A stretch of 64,000 bases of DNA from Caprella mutica (lineage: Eukaryota; Arthropoda; Malacostraca; Amphipoda; Caprellidae): positions 496,001 to 560,000 of the forward strand of contig CANNZV010000129.1 of the NCBI GenBank assembly GCA_947561585.1, given 5' to 3'. Of this stretch, positions 9,501 through 21,682 are shown one piece after another. Positions within the stretch are counted from its first letter, which is position 1. Each line of letters starts with the position of its first letter. The translations under genes were made by a program, and so were the position numbers. Under the pieces are notes generated by a model that saw only the letters and a list, made by a program, of their open reading frames with translations, searched no databases and was not told where the DNA came from.

Positions 9501-11817
9501 AGGGGAATTATAAATCTTAAGGCCTGGTAAAACAGTTTTTGGTTAGCTGGGAGGAGATAAAGTGACGGAGTGTTTGGTTCCCTTTACATAATCACTGGCA
9601 CACTTAACATAAGCATCCCCTTCGTATTTGAGCAGTCTAAAGTCATTGCCATACTTGAAGAGTAATTTTTCAACAAGGTCAACTGTCAGTTCTTTGAAAT
9701 AACTACAAGAAACCTCTCCTGTTGAAACGTTAGACGATGCCCTATTGTGCCATCGGGTTTCCAACTGTTCAGTTCTGTTCAGGAACTCAATAAAGTTTTT
9801 CGATTCATCGTGCAGGTTTTCGAATCTGAAAAATGACACAGAGTTTAGATATGAATTCTTTGATTCTGTTTTTTTTTGTCATTGGAACATTCGTGACGTG
9901 ATTCATTTAGAACATTTTGATGGTTGATTTTTAAGAATATTTAAAAAGAACAAATAATTATTAAATAGAAAAATGCAACTTGCACTGAAATTTGTTTTAA
10001 TTTAATTATATTTATGCAATATTGATGCAATGAGTTATGTTACATTAACATTACATAATTCAATTTCTATTTTGCATTAATACATTTTCCTGCAGTGTTT
10101 TTTAGACTGAAATTTTGGGTATTTAAAATCAATTATTCGATATGTGCTGTATGTGAGACACCATTCAGTTAAGAATTAGATAAAAAATATTTATTCTAAA
10201 ATGAAATGGTTCATATTTTCAAGAGGGTAATTTAAACCTAATGTTGAAGAGTTTTTTTTTTAAATACGTGCTTTCGATAACAGGAACATGGGATAGAATC
10301 TGAACTATACTGAAACAATATGCACGAATCATAAAACAAAAACCTTCAGCGTTCTGTTAAAATTACCCTCTTGAAACGGTTAAGAGTTAGTGATAAGTAG
10401 AGCTGTAACAATATATTTTAAATATCATAGATTCCAGTAATATCGAAGATAAGCTAAACCAAATGGTGTCTAGTACTATATACCGCTGGTTCAGGAAAAT
10501 TCTCTTCTTTTTAATTCTCTCAGTTTGTATGATATTTTCTGGACCATTGATTTTTAAAAAAATACTGTTACAGCTCAAGTGATAAACATATTTTTTTTAA
10601 TTTTAGATTAAAGTGAAAGTATCTCACTTGATGACGAAGTCATAAGTTATGGAACAGGGTGAGCAACGGTCGAAGTAAGGCCTCCAATGCTCATCGTTGT
10701 AAGTTGTGTGAGTGATGAACTGGACGAACTCTTTGAAGGTGGGACCCACGGGGTGGGCGTATGGATTACCCATCATCGACTCTTCTATTTCGGCACGGGT
10801 CTGAACAATTTTCTGTACAGCTGAAAGCATTTTCAATATCTATAAATGGAAGGTGGGGAAAATTTAGAGTTATTTCAACCATCTTTCTTTCTAAAGTTAA
10901 AAATGATATGTTTCAGTATGAAGGAAAATTGTAAGTATCAGTGATTGAATAAGTTTGAAATTCTACTAAATTAACGTTTTACGAGATTAAAATTTCATTA
11001 TTTTTGTTAATTTTAATCCAGAACCGAGTAAAAAGTTAATCTATCACCAGTTACTTTGATTCAAAATAGCTTCGTTAACAAGATCAGATTTTGTTTTCCT
11101 ACTATGATACAAAGACTGTCTATTTTTGAGTTTTTTTAAATTACAAGTTATCAGTGAGAAATTTGAAACTTTTTATCTGCCACACATTTTGGAATGAGTA
11201 GTGCAACCAACATTTTGAAAGTTTGAACTTAATTTCGATTGTTTTTAAAACATGCGATAAATATTATTTCTGTAATCTATTTCAATTCAGCCACTTTTGT
11301 CTCACCTCCTCTTTAGTGAAATCTTCAGGTAGTTTCCTGTATGTTTTGACCATTTTCTCGCCATAGACTTTGTAGTAGAAAGGTTTATGCGCGTTCTCGA
11401 ATTTATCCCGGTAGCAGGACACAAGTCGCTCGAAAGGATGTCTCACAATCATGAAGCTGATGGTTTCCTTCAGTAGCTGTGTAATATAGAGGGTCCATCT
11501 TTTATTTGTTGAGAAATATCCTCAGTACAAATTTTTTGAGTCAGTACAAAAAAATGAGTAATTCTCATATTAAATAGAATAAAAACTCAAATTAATTTAA
11601 AATCAGTTAAACTTTATTGAATATAGGAGATGGACTGACAGGGTTCTTATTCGTAATGTTGGGGGGTATGAGTCTTCTTTTCGTACCCCGTGTTTAGTTG
11701 GGGCTATATCTTTGATATGCCTTTTTACTGGGTGAATTTTAATCATTTTTAAATTAGATATGTTCGGGTGTGGCGTGTTGACCGCTTGCTAAATGCAGGT
11801 AGTTAGTACATATTGCA

Positions 11818-13022
11818 GGTCTAGGAAAATTGATCGAAAGCAATTGACCGAAATCAATTTATCGAAAGCATTGATCGAATGGAAAATTGGTCGAATGGAA
11901 AATTGATCGAAAGGAAAATTGGTCGAATGGAAAATGGATCGAAAGGAAAACTGATCGCACAACAATTGATCGAAAGGAAAATTGATCGAACAGATCAGGT
12001 TCATTTTTTTCTTCCATCTGTGAGTGAAGCATCCTGTGAATAGTGACCTTTTTTGTTACACTCCTTGGTAAGTGACTGCACTCACACAGTAGCTTTTCTG
12101 CATCCATGAGCCTTGTCACCGAAGGTGTTAAGTGGCTTTGTTGGGTCTTTCCCATTTGACGACCCCTACCAAATTAAATTCAAATTACTTATTTATATGT
12201 ATTTTTGTCCATAGATTGTTTTTGAGATATGAGGGTTTAAAGTTATTTATTTCCTATGTATTACTGAAGGATAGGGAAATTTCAAAAAACTCGTGTTTTC
12301 ACGCTTCTTGGTCAAAGATAACTGTAATGCAGATTGTTGTATCCGCTAGTTTGTTGTACTACACACTTCATGATTATTTAATGACCTGGGGGGCGGCACG
12401 ATTTTTGATTTTCTGATTCTATGGATAAAAATACATATAAAAAAATAATTTGAATTAAATCTGGTGGGGGTCGTCAAATGGGAAAGACCCGCTTTGTTCA
12501 TGAATCCACTTTCCTTTCTGACTGCTTGTTCCTATCTCTTGCATTTAATTCCCTGTTGCCGTCAGTGATATGGCTTTTGGTTCCGAAACAGACGCTAAAC
12601 CTATACTAAATTAATTAATTTAACTTTCATTTCACAAGTTATCTAGAGCTATCTAGATTCTAGAACTAAGAAAACTTAAAGTTCTTCAAATTGTAATATA
12701 TTTTAAAGCATATAAATCCTGTTATAGGAAAACAGTTGATTGAAGAAATGTTATACATAAATGATTATTTCTCTGGTAATCCATGGTTTTAGTTGTCATT
12801 GTCAATTAGTGTATGTAGATCCAATATCATTTTCGATCAATTTTGTTTCGCTCAATTCTTCATTCGATCAATTTTCCTTTCGATCAATTTTCCATTCGAT
12901 CAATTTTCCTTTCGATCAATTTTCCATTCGACCAATTTTCCTTTCGATCAATTTTCCATTCGACCAATTGCTTTCGATAAATTGTTTTCGGTCAATTGCT
13001 TTCGATCAATTTTCCGGATCTC
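11818..13022. mobile_element. Tandem-arm TIR element E2 (MULE-like), intron 4 of copy A
   Basis: Bounded by a perfect 10-bp duplication ACATATTGCA (11808-11817 and 13023-13032). Left end GGTCTAGGAAAATTGATCG; complement of the right end GAGATCCGGAAAATTGATCG. Each arm is about 170-190 bp of 16-bp units alternating GATCGAAAGGAAAATT and GGTCGAATGGAAAATT, in inverted orientation. The unique core matches E3 (17147-17997) in reverse. A hAT-like MITE is nested at 12143-12490. The paralogous segment near 53899-53910 is unoccupied. It sits in intron 4 of the sulfotransferase. Confidence 0.88.
12143..12490. mobile_element. hAT-like MITE nested in E2
   Basis: TIRs GGGTCTTTCCCATTTGACG and its complement continue for about 45 bp (12143-12187 and 12446-12490), flanked by a perfect 8-bp duplication GCTTTGTT (12135-12142, 12491-12498). 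The 8-bp duplication suggests the hAT group. Its core (TATCCGCTAGTTTGTTGTAC, then a GGGGGGCGGCACGAT stretch) recurs in degraded form near 16280-16340 and 34150-34245. Non-coding. Confidence 0.8.
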
Positions 13023-13032
13023 ACATATTGCA

Positions 13033-13320
13033 TGTTATGGTATCTTATAAACGACAATGTTGTATCGTCGTATCCACATCAGCAGAACCGCAGAGCTTCT
13101 CCCTCCATATTCCCTGTGTTTGTATTAAAACCGTGAATTTAATAGTGAAATATAAATCCTCAACCTTCAAACTTTGACCCATGTAGTAAGTTAAACTTCT
13201 CGATAGGTACTATTAATGTTGGAAGCCACACAAATATCTTTGTATTTTTAAACAAAAAAAATTAATGTAGGATTCATTATCATTTTGAGCCTTTGTCTGA
13301 TTCATTATTCAATTACAATA
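13033..13320. other. Intron sequence duplicated (inverted) at 53.64-53.9 kb
   Basis: Intron 4 sequence of copy A that reappears in inverted orientation at about 53640-53900, including the words CATTATCATTTTGAGCCTTT and CTTCAAACTTTGACCCATGT. No exon is seen. Confidence 0.6.
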
Positions 13321-14104
13321 CACATAATTTTAACTCTGTGTGTGTTTTTATTTACCCTAATAAGTTTGACTATCAGAATAAACAGGAAGGTTTGACTATG
13401 TGCTAAAAGATCACATATATTAATTATAAACCTACGGTACTTCATTTTTTTCCATTTGTTAGTATATATACTTAACTAATATGTACCAAGTTTCAAGTAA
13501 AAATAAATTTGAACATATTTGGAGAAATGAATACGTATGTACTGTAGTATACTAGCACTGAGAGAGCACAGCTGTAATTGGGTGGAATGTGACCCATCAC
13601 AGCTCGCGCATGTGTGTGTACTCCATGGAAACATGGACAGAGATGTGTGCTTATATGCAAGCCAAACTGTATTTCTACGTTGCCGCACGTCACCACAGTA
13701 CAATTAATTTCCTAATTTACGTGATTTACGCGGATTAATGCCGATACTAAATATTTTTTAACTTTTAAATACAAAAATACATTTGGTATTTATGTAGGAA
13801 CAAAGTCAAGAAAGGTCGGTAAATTTATAAGAATGACATGAAAGATATAAAATACTTCAATAGGATTTGCCTAGAAAACACACGCAAACTCATCAGGGAA
13901 TAACCTTGTTCTCTTGGATGCTATTTAATCAGCTGGAGAAATGAATGATAATTGATGACGAGTAACATAAACAGTAACTTATACAAATTAATTATCCTTC
14001 CTAGAGAAAATCGTAACCCATGCAATTAAATAGTCTCGCGGCATTAAATAATAACCACGCTACCATGTGATTGAAAGAATCTGATTTTTGGAAATAATTT
14101 GAAT

Positions 14105-14475
14105 AAAAATAAATACGTAACTAATAAAGAGATAGAGAGAAATAAGGCAAGAGATAGAGGAAAGTAAGGCAAGGGATAGAGGATAGTAAGGCAAGAGATA
14201 GAGGAAATTAAGGCAACAGATAGATAAGAGTAAGACAAGAGATAGAGGAAACTAATGCAGGAGATATAGGAAAGTAAGGCAAGAGATATAGGAAAGTAAG
14301 GCAAGAGATAGAGGAAAGTAGGGCAAGAGATAGAGGAAAGTAAGGCAAGAGATAGAGGAAAGGAAGACAAGAGATACAGAGAAAAGTAAGGCAAGATATA
14401 GAGAAAAGTAAGGCAATATACAGAGGAAACTTGGGCCAGAGTTAGAGTAAAGTAAGGCAAGAGATAGAATTAAGG
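14105..14475. repeat. 22-bp tandem repeat beside exon 4 of copy A
   Basis: About 16 units of GCAAGAGATAGAGGAAAGTAAG type, ending a few bases inside intron 4 from the exon 4 donor. The same array abuts exon 4 of copy B (27186-27600), so it existed before the gene duplication. Open frames on the minus strand across it are artefacts. Confidence 0.88.
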
Positions 14476-14754
14476 AAGACTGAACTTACAGAAGGACTCG
14501 ACCCCGTAGTAAGTTTGGGGAGAATCTTTCTGAGGACATCCTGGCTGTTAGGGACTTGGTCCCCCTTTTTGGTGAGACCTCTCAGCTGTATCAGGTTCAT
14601 TGACCAGGATGTACTGGCTGATTTGAAGACAGGACAGAAGGTGAGGTGGTCTGGTCTGAGAAAACATTTTATTATGAGAAAGTAAAGAGATTTTGATTAA
14701 AAAAAACAGACTTTAACCGAGTTAAAAATGAAACTAGAATTCTATTGATTCAAA

Positions 14755-15376
14755 ATGAGAAAAGAGTCACTGTGATGATGTACTATCAGAGAAAAGAGTC
14801 ACTGTGATGATGTACTATCAGAGAAAGTAGTCACTGTGATGATGTACTATCAGAGAAAAGAGTCACTGTGATGATGTACTATCAGAGAAAAGAGTCACTG
14901 TGATGATGTACTATTAGAGAAAAGAATCACTGTGATGATGTACTATCAGAGAAAAGAGTCACTGTGATGATGTACTATCAGAGAAAAGAGTCACTGTGAT
15001 GATGTACTATCAGAGAAAAAGAGTCACTGTGATGATGTACTATCAGAGAAAAGAGTCACTGTGATGATGTACTATCAGAGAAAAGAGTCACTGTGATGAT
15101 GTACTATCAGAGAAAAGAGCCACTCTGATGATGTACTATCAGAGAAAAGAGTCACTGTGATGATGTACTATCAGAGAAAAGAGTCACTGTGATGATGTAC
15201 TATCAGAGAAAAGAGTCACTGTGATGATGTACTATCAGAGAAAAGAGTCACTGTGATGATGTACTATCGGAAAAAAGAGTCACTGTGATGATGTACTATC
15301 AGAGAAAAGAGTCACTGTGATGATGTACTATCAGAGAAAAGAGTCACTGTAATGGTGTACTATCAGAGAAAAGAGT
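14755..15376. repeat. 32-bp tandem repeat in intron 3 of copy A
   Basis: About 19 units of GAGAAAAGAGTCACTGTGAT plus GATGTACTATCA. The same unit makes the 30198-30955 array in copy B. Flanking exon 4 on its upstream side in both genes, it is ancestral to the duplication. Confidence 0.9.
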
Positions 15377-16114
15377 TATTTCATTAATCTAATTCCACCG
15401 ATTACAGTTTTCTAAGTTTCTTTTATTTTCAAATTATACAAATCTTTTATCGTTTACTCAGACCATTATTAAAATATCTACAAGCATTACAATCTTCCAA
15501 GTTTCTTTTTGTTAATATGAAATTAACAAACTGTGATTAAATCATCTCAGACACTTTTTTCTTTGACTGTAGCTTTATTTCTTACTTGTCAAATATGAGG
15601 TTATTATAGGGTACAGATATCCGATTTCGAACAGAGTTTTTAGAACAGACATTTGCTATGTGTTTTTTTCGTCTCTTCTGCTCTGATAGGAAACTTGCCA
15701 TGACCTGAAACGAATAAATAGATCAGGAATATTCATAGGGAATATTATATCTCGTTGAAGCATTGTCCCAATATTGAGACAATGTTGCCTCGAGAAGCAA
15801 TTTTACCTTGTTTCTCTATATTGACAACTGAAAATTTGAAACTTAAAACTCATTAGGGAAGCATTAAATTAAAGTTGATGAGGATCATCCGACCGCCCGA
15901 TAACTCGGGACTTAAATTAACAGACATCTATTTTCAAAGGTTTTTACTTTTTAGCCTGTGCCCAAAAAGGTTATGTCTATTCAGTCTAAAATTTGAAAAA
16001 TATAGTAAAAAGCGCATATGGTTTTCGAGATAATGTCTCCACCGAATAAGTTTCTATCGATACAGTGCTGGAGGAATAATGTTTATAAGGTTAACTCTTC
16101 CCTGATTGGCTTGC

Positions 16115-16188
16115 AAGGAGGAGGAGCCAACTGCTGGGTGGAGCACCAAACCCTTTCTGCTCAGCACTTGTTGGCTCCTCCTCCTCCT
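16115..16188. repeat. Hairpin conserved between paralogous introns
   Basis: AAGGAGGAGGAGCCAA (16115-16130) pairs with TTGGCTCCTCCTCC (16171-16184). The equivalent intron 2 of copy B keeps the same stem (about 33982-33997 with 34035-34049) though the loop has diverged. Confidence 0.6.
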
Positions 16189-17146
16189 TGCCCGAAGTAA
16201 AGAGATGAAGTAAATTACTGTTCAAATAATGATAACTTTAAAACTCTCAATACAGATGGCTGTAAAGTAGTTTATTGTATCTGCTAGTATAATTGTACTG
16301 CACACAGGAGGATTCGGGGTCATCACGCCTCCCGATACACTTATTGGTACTTATCCATAGCCATTCAATGAGTTAGTAGCCTTAAAAACATTATCCTAAA
16401 AAAATTATTGGTAAGGAACAATATTTTTAAAATTATATTTTCAGGGGTAGTAACATCTAACTTTATAACCTTGGAGTGCAACAAGTTTTCACTCACCGTA
16501 TCGTTGGCGTATTGTCGCGATCTGTTCCACAAGTTGTGTGGCTCGTAACCATCTTCGTGCTGATGTTTTCGTTCCACTTTCTTGGCTTTCGTCACACCGA
16601 TTCTCAAGTCATCCATCGAAACCATGCGGTGTGGTAGACTGTTCTTTTTCTTTTATCAATACTGGAATGGAACAGGAAACATTAACATCATCAGAAAACT
16701 TTAATCAATGAGAAAATATATAGTAACTAATTTACAATAGATTATATTAGATATGTTAACGGTAATAAAGCTATTGGTTGGTATTGAATATCTTCTCATC
16801 CGAATACCTTTTTATAAATTGCCTAATCCAATACTATATTTAGTACATTATCCAATACAGTATTAGACGTAAAAACATATTCCAAATATAGTAAAAAAAA
16901 AGCATTATAAAATAGGTACTTCACCAAATACCTTACCTTTGGTATCCTCAACCTCTTTCTGCCTGTTGTTACTTTGAGAGATATTCTTCAAGGTGACATA
17001 TTTGTCCATTAACTGCTCCATTACCCTTTGGTAATATGCATTGTTATTCTGAAGGTTACTGAGGATGTATAAGGTGAAGAAGAGCACCAAGGTCAAGGTG
17101 AGGAGAAGCAATTTACCTCCGAGGCGCATCTTCACATGTCTGAAAA

Positions 17147-17997
17147 TTGGTCGAATGGAAAATTGGTCGAATGGAAAATTGATCGAAAGGAAAATTGGTC
17201 GAAAGGAAAATTGGTCGAATGGAAAATTGATCGAAAGGAAAATTGATCGCGCAACAATTGATCGAATGGAGAATTGACCGAAACAAAATCGATCGAAAAT
17301 GGTATTGGATCTATTTACACTAATTAACAATGATAACTAAAACCATGGATTACCAGAGAAACTTACTTGCAATATATTACAGCTAGTAGATCTTGTTACC
17401 ATGATTTATATATATAATAATAATAATAATTTTAACAATAATATATAATAATAATTTATGTATAACATTTCTTCAATCAACTGCTTATCTATAACAGAGA
17501 ATTATATGCTTTGAAATATATTATAATTTGAAGAACTTTAAGTTTTCTTAGTTCTAGAATATAGATAGTTCTAGATAACTTGTGAATTGAAAGTTAAATA
17601 ATTAATTAATTTAGTAGGTTTAACGTCTGTTTATAAGAGATAGGAAAGAGCAATCAGAAAGGAAAGTGGATTCATGAACAAAGGCACTTAACACCGTCGG
17701 TGACAATGCTCATGGATCTGGAAAGCTACTTTGTGAGTGCAGTCACTCAGCAAGGAATGTAACCAAAAGGGACACTATAAGCACCGGTTACTGCACTCAC
17801 AGAAGGAAGAAAATAATGAAGCTGCATGATCTATTCGATCAATTTTCCTTTCGATCAATTTTTCATTCGACCAATTTTCCATTCGACCAATTTTTCTTTC
17901 GACCAATTTTCCTTTCGACCAATTTTCCTTTCGATCAATTTTCCATTCGATCAATTTTCCATTCGATCAATTGCTTTCGATCAATTTTCCTAGACCC
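17147..17997. mobile_element. Tandem-arm TIR element E3 (MULE-like) on a splice acceptor
   Basis: Flanked by a perfect 9-bp duplication GTCTGAAAA (17138-17146, 17998-18006). The complement of the right end reads GGGTCTAGGAAAATTGATCG. The left end starts inside the array without the GGTCTAGG cap. Arms are the same 16-bp GATCGAAAGGAAAATT/GGTCGAATGGAAAATT units as E2, and the core is E2's core reversed. Copy B has the unoccupied site at 34849-34857. On the gene strand the duplicated word is TTTTCAGAC, the acceptor of the exon carrying the start codon. Confidence 0.85.
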
Positions 17998-18009
17998 GTC
18001 TGAAAATAA

Positions 18010-18600
18010 TGCTATTTTATTTCTTATACTATTATTTGATTTGCTATTTAATTTTTGAGAAGTTTAATCTTTTGTTTCATTTTTTTTGGCATTCTTTGGA
18101 ATTGCCAATTAGGGTGTAATTCATATTGAAAGGGACGAGATTTATCGGTTCAATCTGCACTTTGGGATAGTTTAGTCGATGTTGTTGATGGTGGAGAATC
18201 TTGGGTTTCTTTTGCACCACTGCTGAGACACCCTCTAACTTGAGACACTTCCCAGGCAACAAGGATTCATTCAGGAAACATCCCAGAGAAGAGAGATTGA
18301 TTGATTGTTAAGGATACTTATTGTTCCAGTAATAAAGCCTTGTTGCAAGGGTAGATCGTACTACAGCGCCATTCCCATCTTGTTGCTAGACCAGCCTACT
18401 ATTTCGCTTAAACCCGAAACCTTGTACTACTCTGGTGATAGCTGATATTATCAAGTTCCAGGAGTTAAGTATATTGCAATAACCAAAAGAATGCAATCCC
18501 AAATGATTCCTACAAAAAAAGGAGCATGCCAGAAGTAAAACTACTATTGTAGAGATTTGATTATAAAAATCTTTAAATAACATATAGAATTATATATATA
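18010..18600. other. Upstream of copy A, no recognised gene
   Basis: A minus-strand stretch at 18262-18077 is open for 61 codons (KCLKLEGVSAVVQKKPKI) but matches nothing I recognise and has no clear splice partners. It may be part of a 5' exon or a relic. From about 18540 the sequence resembles the interior of the TTAA MITE family, also seen at 20030-20100 and 46560-46640. Confidence 0.3.
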
Positions 18601-18716
18601 TAATATTAAATTTTATGGAGGGGTTTGCAGCAAAATGATATCATTGATTGAAACATGATATGAAATTTTAGCCTCAACAATAACAAAAATTGCTTAGAGA
18701 GAAACTTTAACATTAA

Positions 18717-19234
18717 AGGTCTTCTCCACTCTAAATTAAAAAAAATGTAACTGCTTTTAAATTTGTAGAGCTAAGATTATATAACATATAACAGTTGGCA
18801 GAAAAGAAATCGATCAAGCATTCGGTTCACAATTAATTATATAAGGAATATTTACATTCACTTTAACTCTTGTATAAACATATCTATTCAAATATAGCGT
18901 TTTAAAATAACCAGTTCTCTAGATCGGAAAAATGTTGTGAGCTTATGTTATTTGAAAACTATTGGTAAGAAATACTTAATTAAGTACTTGAATTCTTTAT
19001 ATGGATCCAATGTCTTGGAATCAGCTTTTTTATTGTTTTGAATTTGTCTATCGGACAATCGGAATTTTTCTTTGCTTGAAATTCAGAGAGTAGAAGAAAG
19101 AACTGAAAAAATCTTAAATTACATATTATAATAAAACTATAATACCAAATTTGAAATGGTTTGCAGTTTTATAACCAGTAACCTTAGCTCTAATGAATAG
19201 AATAATGAAAAAAAAAATTAGAGTACAGAGGACC
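18717..19234. mobile_element. TTAA-type MITE
   Basis: Left end TTAA-AGGTCTTCTCCACTCTAA and right end TTAGAGTACAGAGGACC-TTAA form the same inverted repeat as at 4202-4713. About 520 bp, non-coding. Confidence 0.7.
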
Positions 19235-19512
19235 TTAAATTAGTATAAACAGGTAAAGCTCTTAGCACGCCCAGTACATGTACCGGAAGAGCGTTCGCTG
19301 TAACGATCAGCGTTCGCTGTAACGACAGCGTCCGTTGTAACGATATATTATTTAGTTTAGTTGGGGAGTTAAACTTTGCAAGTTTGAAGTTCAATAGAAT
19401 ATTATAAAAAGGGTAACAATCTTTACCATCACTTGCAAGAATATATTTCTATGTAGATGCATACTAATACACATAAAAGAATTGTTAATTCTACAGAACA
19501 CTATAACACATA

Positions 19513-21138
19513 CAGGGTGGCTCAAAAAAAAAAAAAAAACGAAACCCAAATTTGCATTGATATATCTAAGAAAATACTAACATTATTATTTTTCTAAAAA
19601 TACCATTGTGTTCGTCTACTCATTTATACATGTAAAGTGGAAAAGAAAATTTAATATTGATGCAATAGTGATTATAGTAAACGGTGTCAAAAGTATGCTT
19701 GCGCACAAACATAAAATTATGAAGATTGTATTTTTATTACAGAAAAACACAACAATCCTTTATATATATATCATATCATTAGAAACTAAAAATTAAATAT
19801 ATATTCAATCTTTATTTCTTCCTTACTATCTACCGACTCCCTCCACATGTCCTCCATTTCTTCCCGACTATACCTCAATCCTGGTTTTCATTGCTGCCAT
19901 AAAGATCGCTGTGCGATATTTGCTAACTGATGTGTTCAACGATTGCATTATTGCACTAAACTATGAAAATAACTTAAAGGTCCCCTCCAAGCAAATTTTT
20001 TTATTGCTTAAATCAACGAGGCTAATGTTTCTTATTATTTTATTGCAAATCCCATCAAATTTGATAGCATATTTTTAATTTTATATTCTTTTAAAGATTT
20101 TTATAATCCAAACTCTACAAAACCTACTTTACTTCCGACTTTCTAATTTTCAGTCTGAAGAAGAAGAATGTACACCATTTGTTTTGATTGTCAACTAGGT
20201 ATTTGGTTTAATAAATCTATTTACTATTCGTTTAAAGGTTTAAATTTGGATAAACTTCTTATAGAAGCGTTTATATACTTTTAGAAACAATTAATATCAT
20301 GAAAGAAGGCCAAAAACGCATTGTTTGTTTAAAAGTCTAAATTTGAAATCAAAACAAAGAGTGTACAATCTTCTTTCTCAGCGTCAGGTTGGAGATTCGC
20401 TCGATTGTTGCTCACAGAGTATTAAAAAACTTTAAAAGAAAATAATAAAATATATACTGAACCGAATTGTATGCAGTTTGCGGGATAATTATCGTAAACC
20501 TTAGGTCTAAAATATTATTTAATAAACTCATTTTTTTCCCGGAGCCTGGAGAGGACCTTTAAATAAGTGGCCACCAAGTTCACCTGACATGATACCAGGT
20601 CATACTTTCTCATGGGGAAATTTGAAGAATTTTTTGTATTATACTCAGTCTGCAAACTCAGACGACTTGAAGGAAAGAATCACGAGTGAAATGAATGGTA
20701 AAAAGTGAAAGAAAACCCTGCATTAGTAAGAAGAGTAATAGAAACAATGAGAACAAGGATTGAATTATGTCATGAAATGGAGGACATGTGAGGCAGTTGG
20801 TATATAGTAAAGAAAGAATTAAGACTATATATTTATCTAATAATGATTTGTTAATGATATATTGTACAAGATTATTGTGTTAGGTTTTTTTGTTAAAAAA
20901 AATATTTTCGTAATTTTTCTGTTGGTGAGCAGGCATAATTTTCATCTTTTAATCGATTATGCACAACCATAATCTCTATTGGATCAATATAGAGCGATGA
21001 AAAGTTTTGAATTTTTCATTATTTATATATAAAAAGTAGACGAACACAATGACATTTTTAGAAAAATTTTAACTTTATATATTAGTTTCTGAGATATATC
21101 AATTCGAAGTTGGGTTTTTTTTTTTTTGATCCACCCTG
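19513..21138 (+). mobile_element. Mariner-type element split by a MITE
   Basis: TIRs CAGGGTGGCTCAAAAAA (19513) and CAGGGTGGATCAAAAAA (complement of the right end at 21138). The inner boundaries share TGATATATC-type sequence. At about 20568-20700 the plus strand reads WPPSSPDM followed by FSWGNLKN and DDLKERI. This is the C-terminal third of a Tc1/mariner transposase (usual form WPPRSPDL.P.DFFLWG.LK), with stop codons and shifts. A TTAA MITE occupies 19978-20558, just before the WPPSSPDM block. The element is dead. Confidence 0.78.
19978..20558. mobile_element. TTAA MITE nested in mariner
   Basis: Flanked by TTAA (19974-19977 and 20559-20562). TIRs AGGTCCCCTCCAAGC and AGGTCCTCTCCAGGC (complement of the right end). 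Its interior (GAGGCTAATGTTTCTTATTA, then AAAGATTTTTATAATC) is shared with copies at 18540-18716 and around 45395-46640. It has no transposase. Confidence 0.82.
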
Positions 21139-21327
21139 TGCAATTAAATAATTTCGTTTCCTGATTCATATTTTTGTGTTTTGTCAACAATGAATCCAAA
21201 TCAGAACAAAAAATATCTCTTGTTAATGCGTCTTCTTCTGCAGCACAGAATTTCCGCTGAGTTTACTTACTAAGTTTAACAATTCAGAGAAATAGTTACA
21301 CCTTTGTTTTATTCCTATAGATTTTTT

Positions 21328-21594
21328 CTAATCAAAGAAAATGTGTCCTGATATAAATATGCCTGATATCATCAGCAGTTTCGGTCCAATCTGCTTAACA
21401 TAGTTGCCTAAGATGGGAGATGTGAGGAAGATGACTAAGTTGAACACCCCGAAAATCATTCCGTAAACACTCGCTGAAACGCCTTTAGATGATGCAACAT
21501 GAGGGCGCTTGTATGGATATCGAAATGCCGCTAAAGAGATTCACTGCTGCTATTGATACGAATATCTTCTTTTCTGTCTCCTAGTTAACGCCAT
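21328..21594 (-). pseudogene. SLC18B1-like MFS transporter fragment
   Basis: On the minus strand the segment begins ATG at 21594 (MALTRRQK), passes a small indel, then reads VSIAAVNLFSGISISIQAP. After a second frameshift it continues KGVSASVYGMIFGVFNLVIF and SPILGNYVKQIGPKLLMISG, ending GHIFFD-stop at 21328. This is the start of an SLC18B1-type major facilitator (vesicular amine transporter relative): an RRQ leader, TM1, the SxxxYGxIFGxF TM2 block and the GPK loop before TM3. At least two frame breaks and no further TM segments make it a pseudogene piece. Related copies are at 57103-57181 (+), first exon only, and 62260-62460, the flank beyond its stop. Confidence 0.72.
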
Positions 21595-21682
21595 TGCAAT
21601 CAATTATTCAACCACTGAATATATTCTACACTTCACAACTAGTTAATTTTCCCTGCGCCTTTTTTCTAGGTTTCCTTGTACT

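Larger units (their letters stand above)
9543..17129 (-). pseudogene. Carbohydrate sulfotransferase copy A (frameshifted)
   Basis: Seven minus-strand exons: 17129-16937, 16661-16497, 15704-15586, 14655-14490, 11476-11306, 10839-10628 and 9825-9543 (TAA). All have GT-AG junctions at the same positions and phases as copy B. The family (Sulfotransfer_2, CHST8-14) moves sulfate from PAPS to glycan hydroxyls in the Golgi. Visible parts are an N-terminal signal anchor (LLLLTLTLVLFFTLYIL), the PAPS 5'-loop equivalent CPVFKSASTSW in exon 4, the 3'-phosphate motif VRHPFERLVSCYRDK in exon 5, and a terminal YFKELTVDLVEKL...DFRL block. Exon 2 is 165 bases against 164 in copy B. The extra base, near 16621, shifts the frame and gives a stop just after GFDG. 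Every other exon is open, so inactivation is recent or the base is an assembly error. A downstream ATG at 16625 reopens the frame but lacks the membrane anchor. Confidence 0.85.

Noticed and set aside
11789..13177. Frames with repeated FDQFSFRSIF
   Set aside because: Translation of the 16-bp arms of E2; the same peptides appear from E3 at 16905-17330 and 17816-18058.
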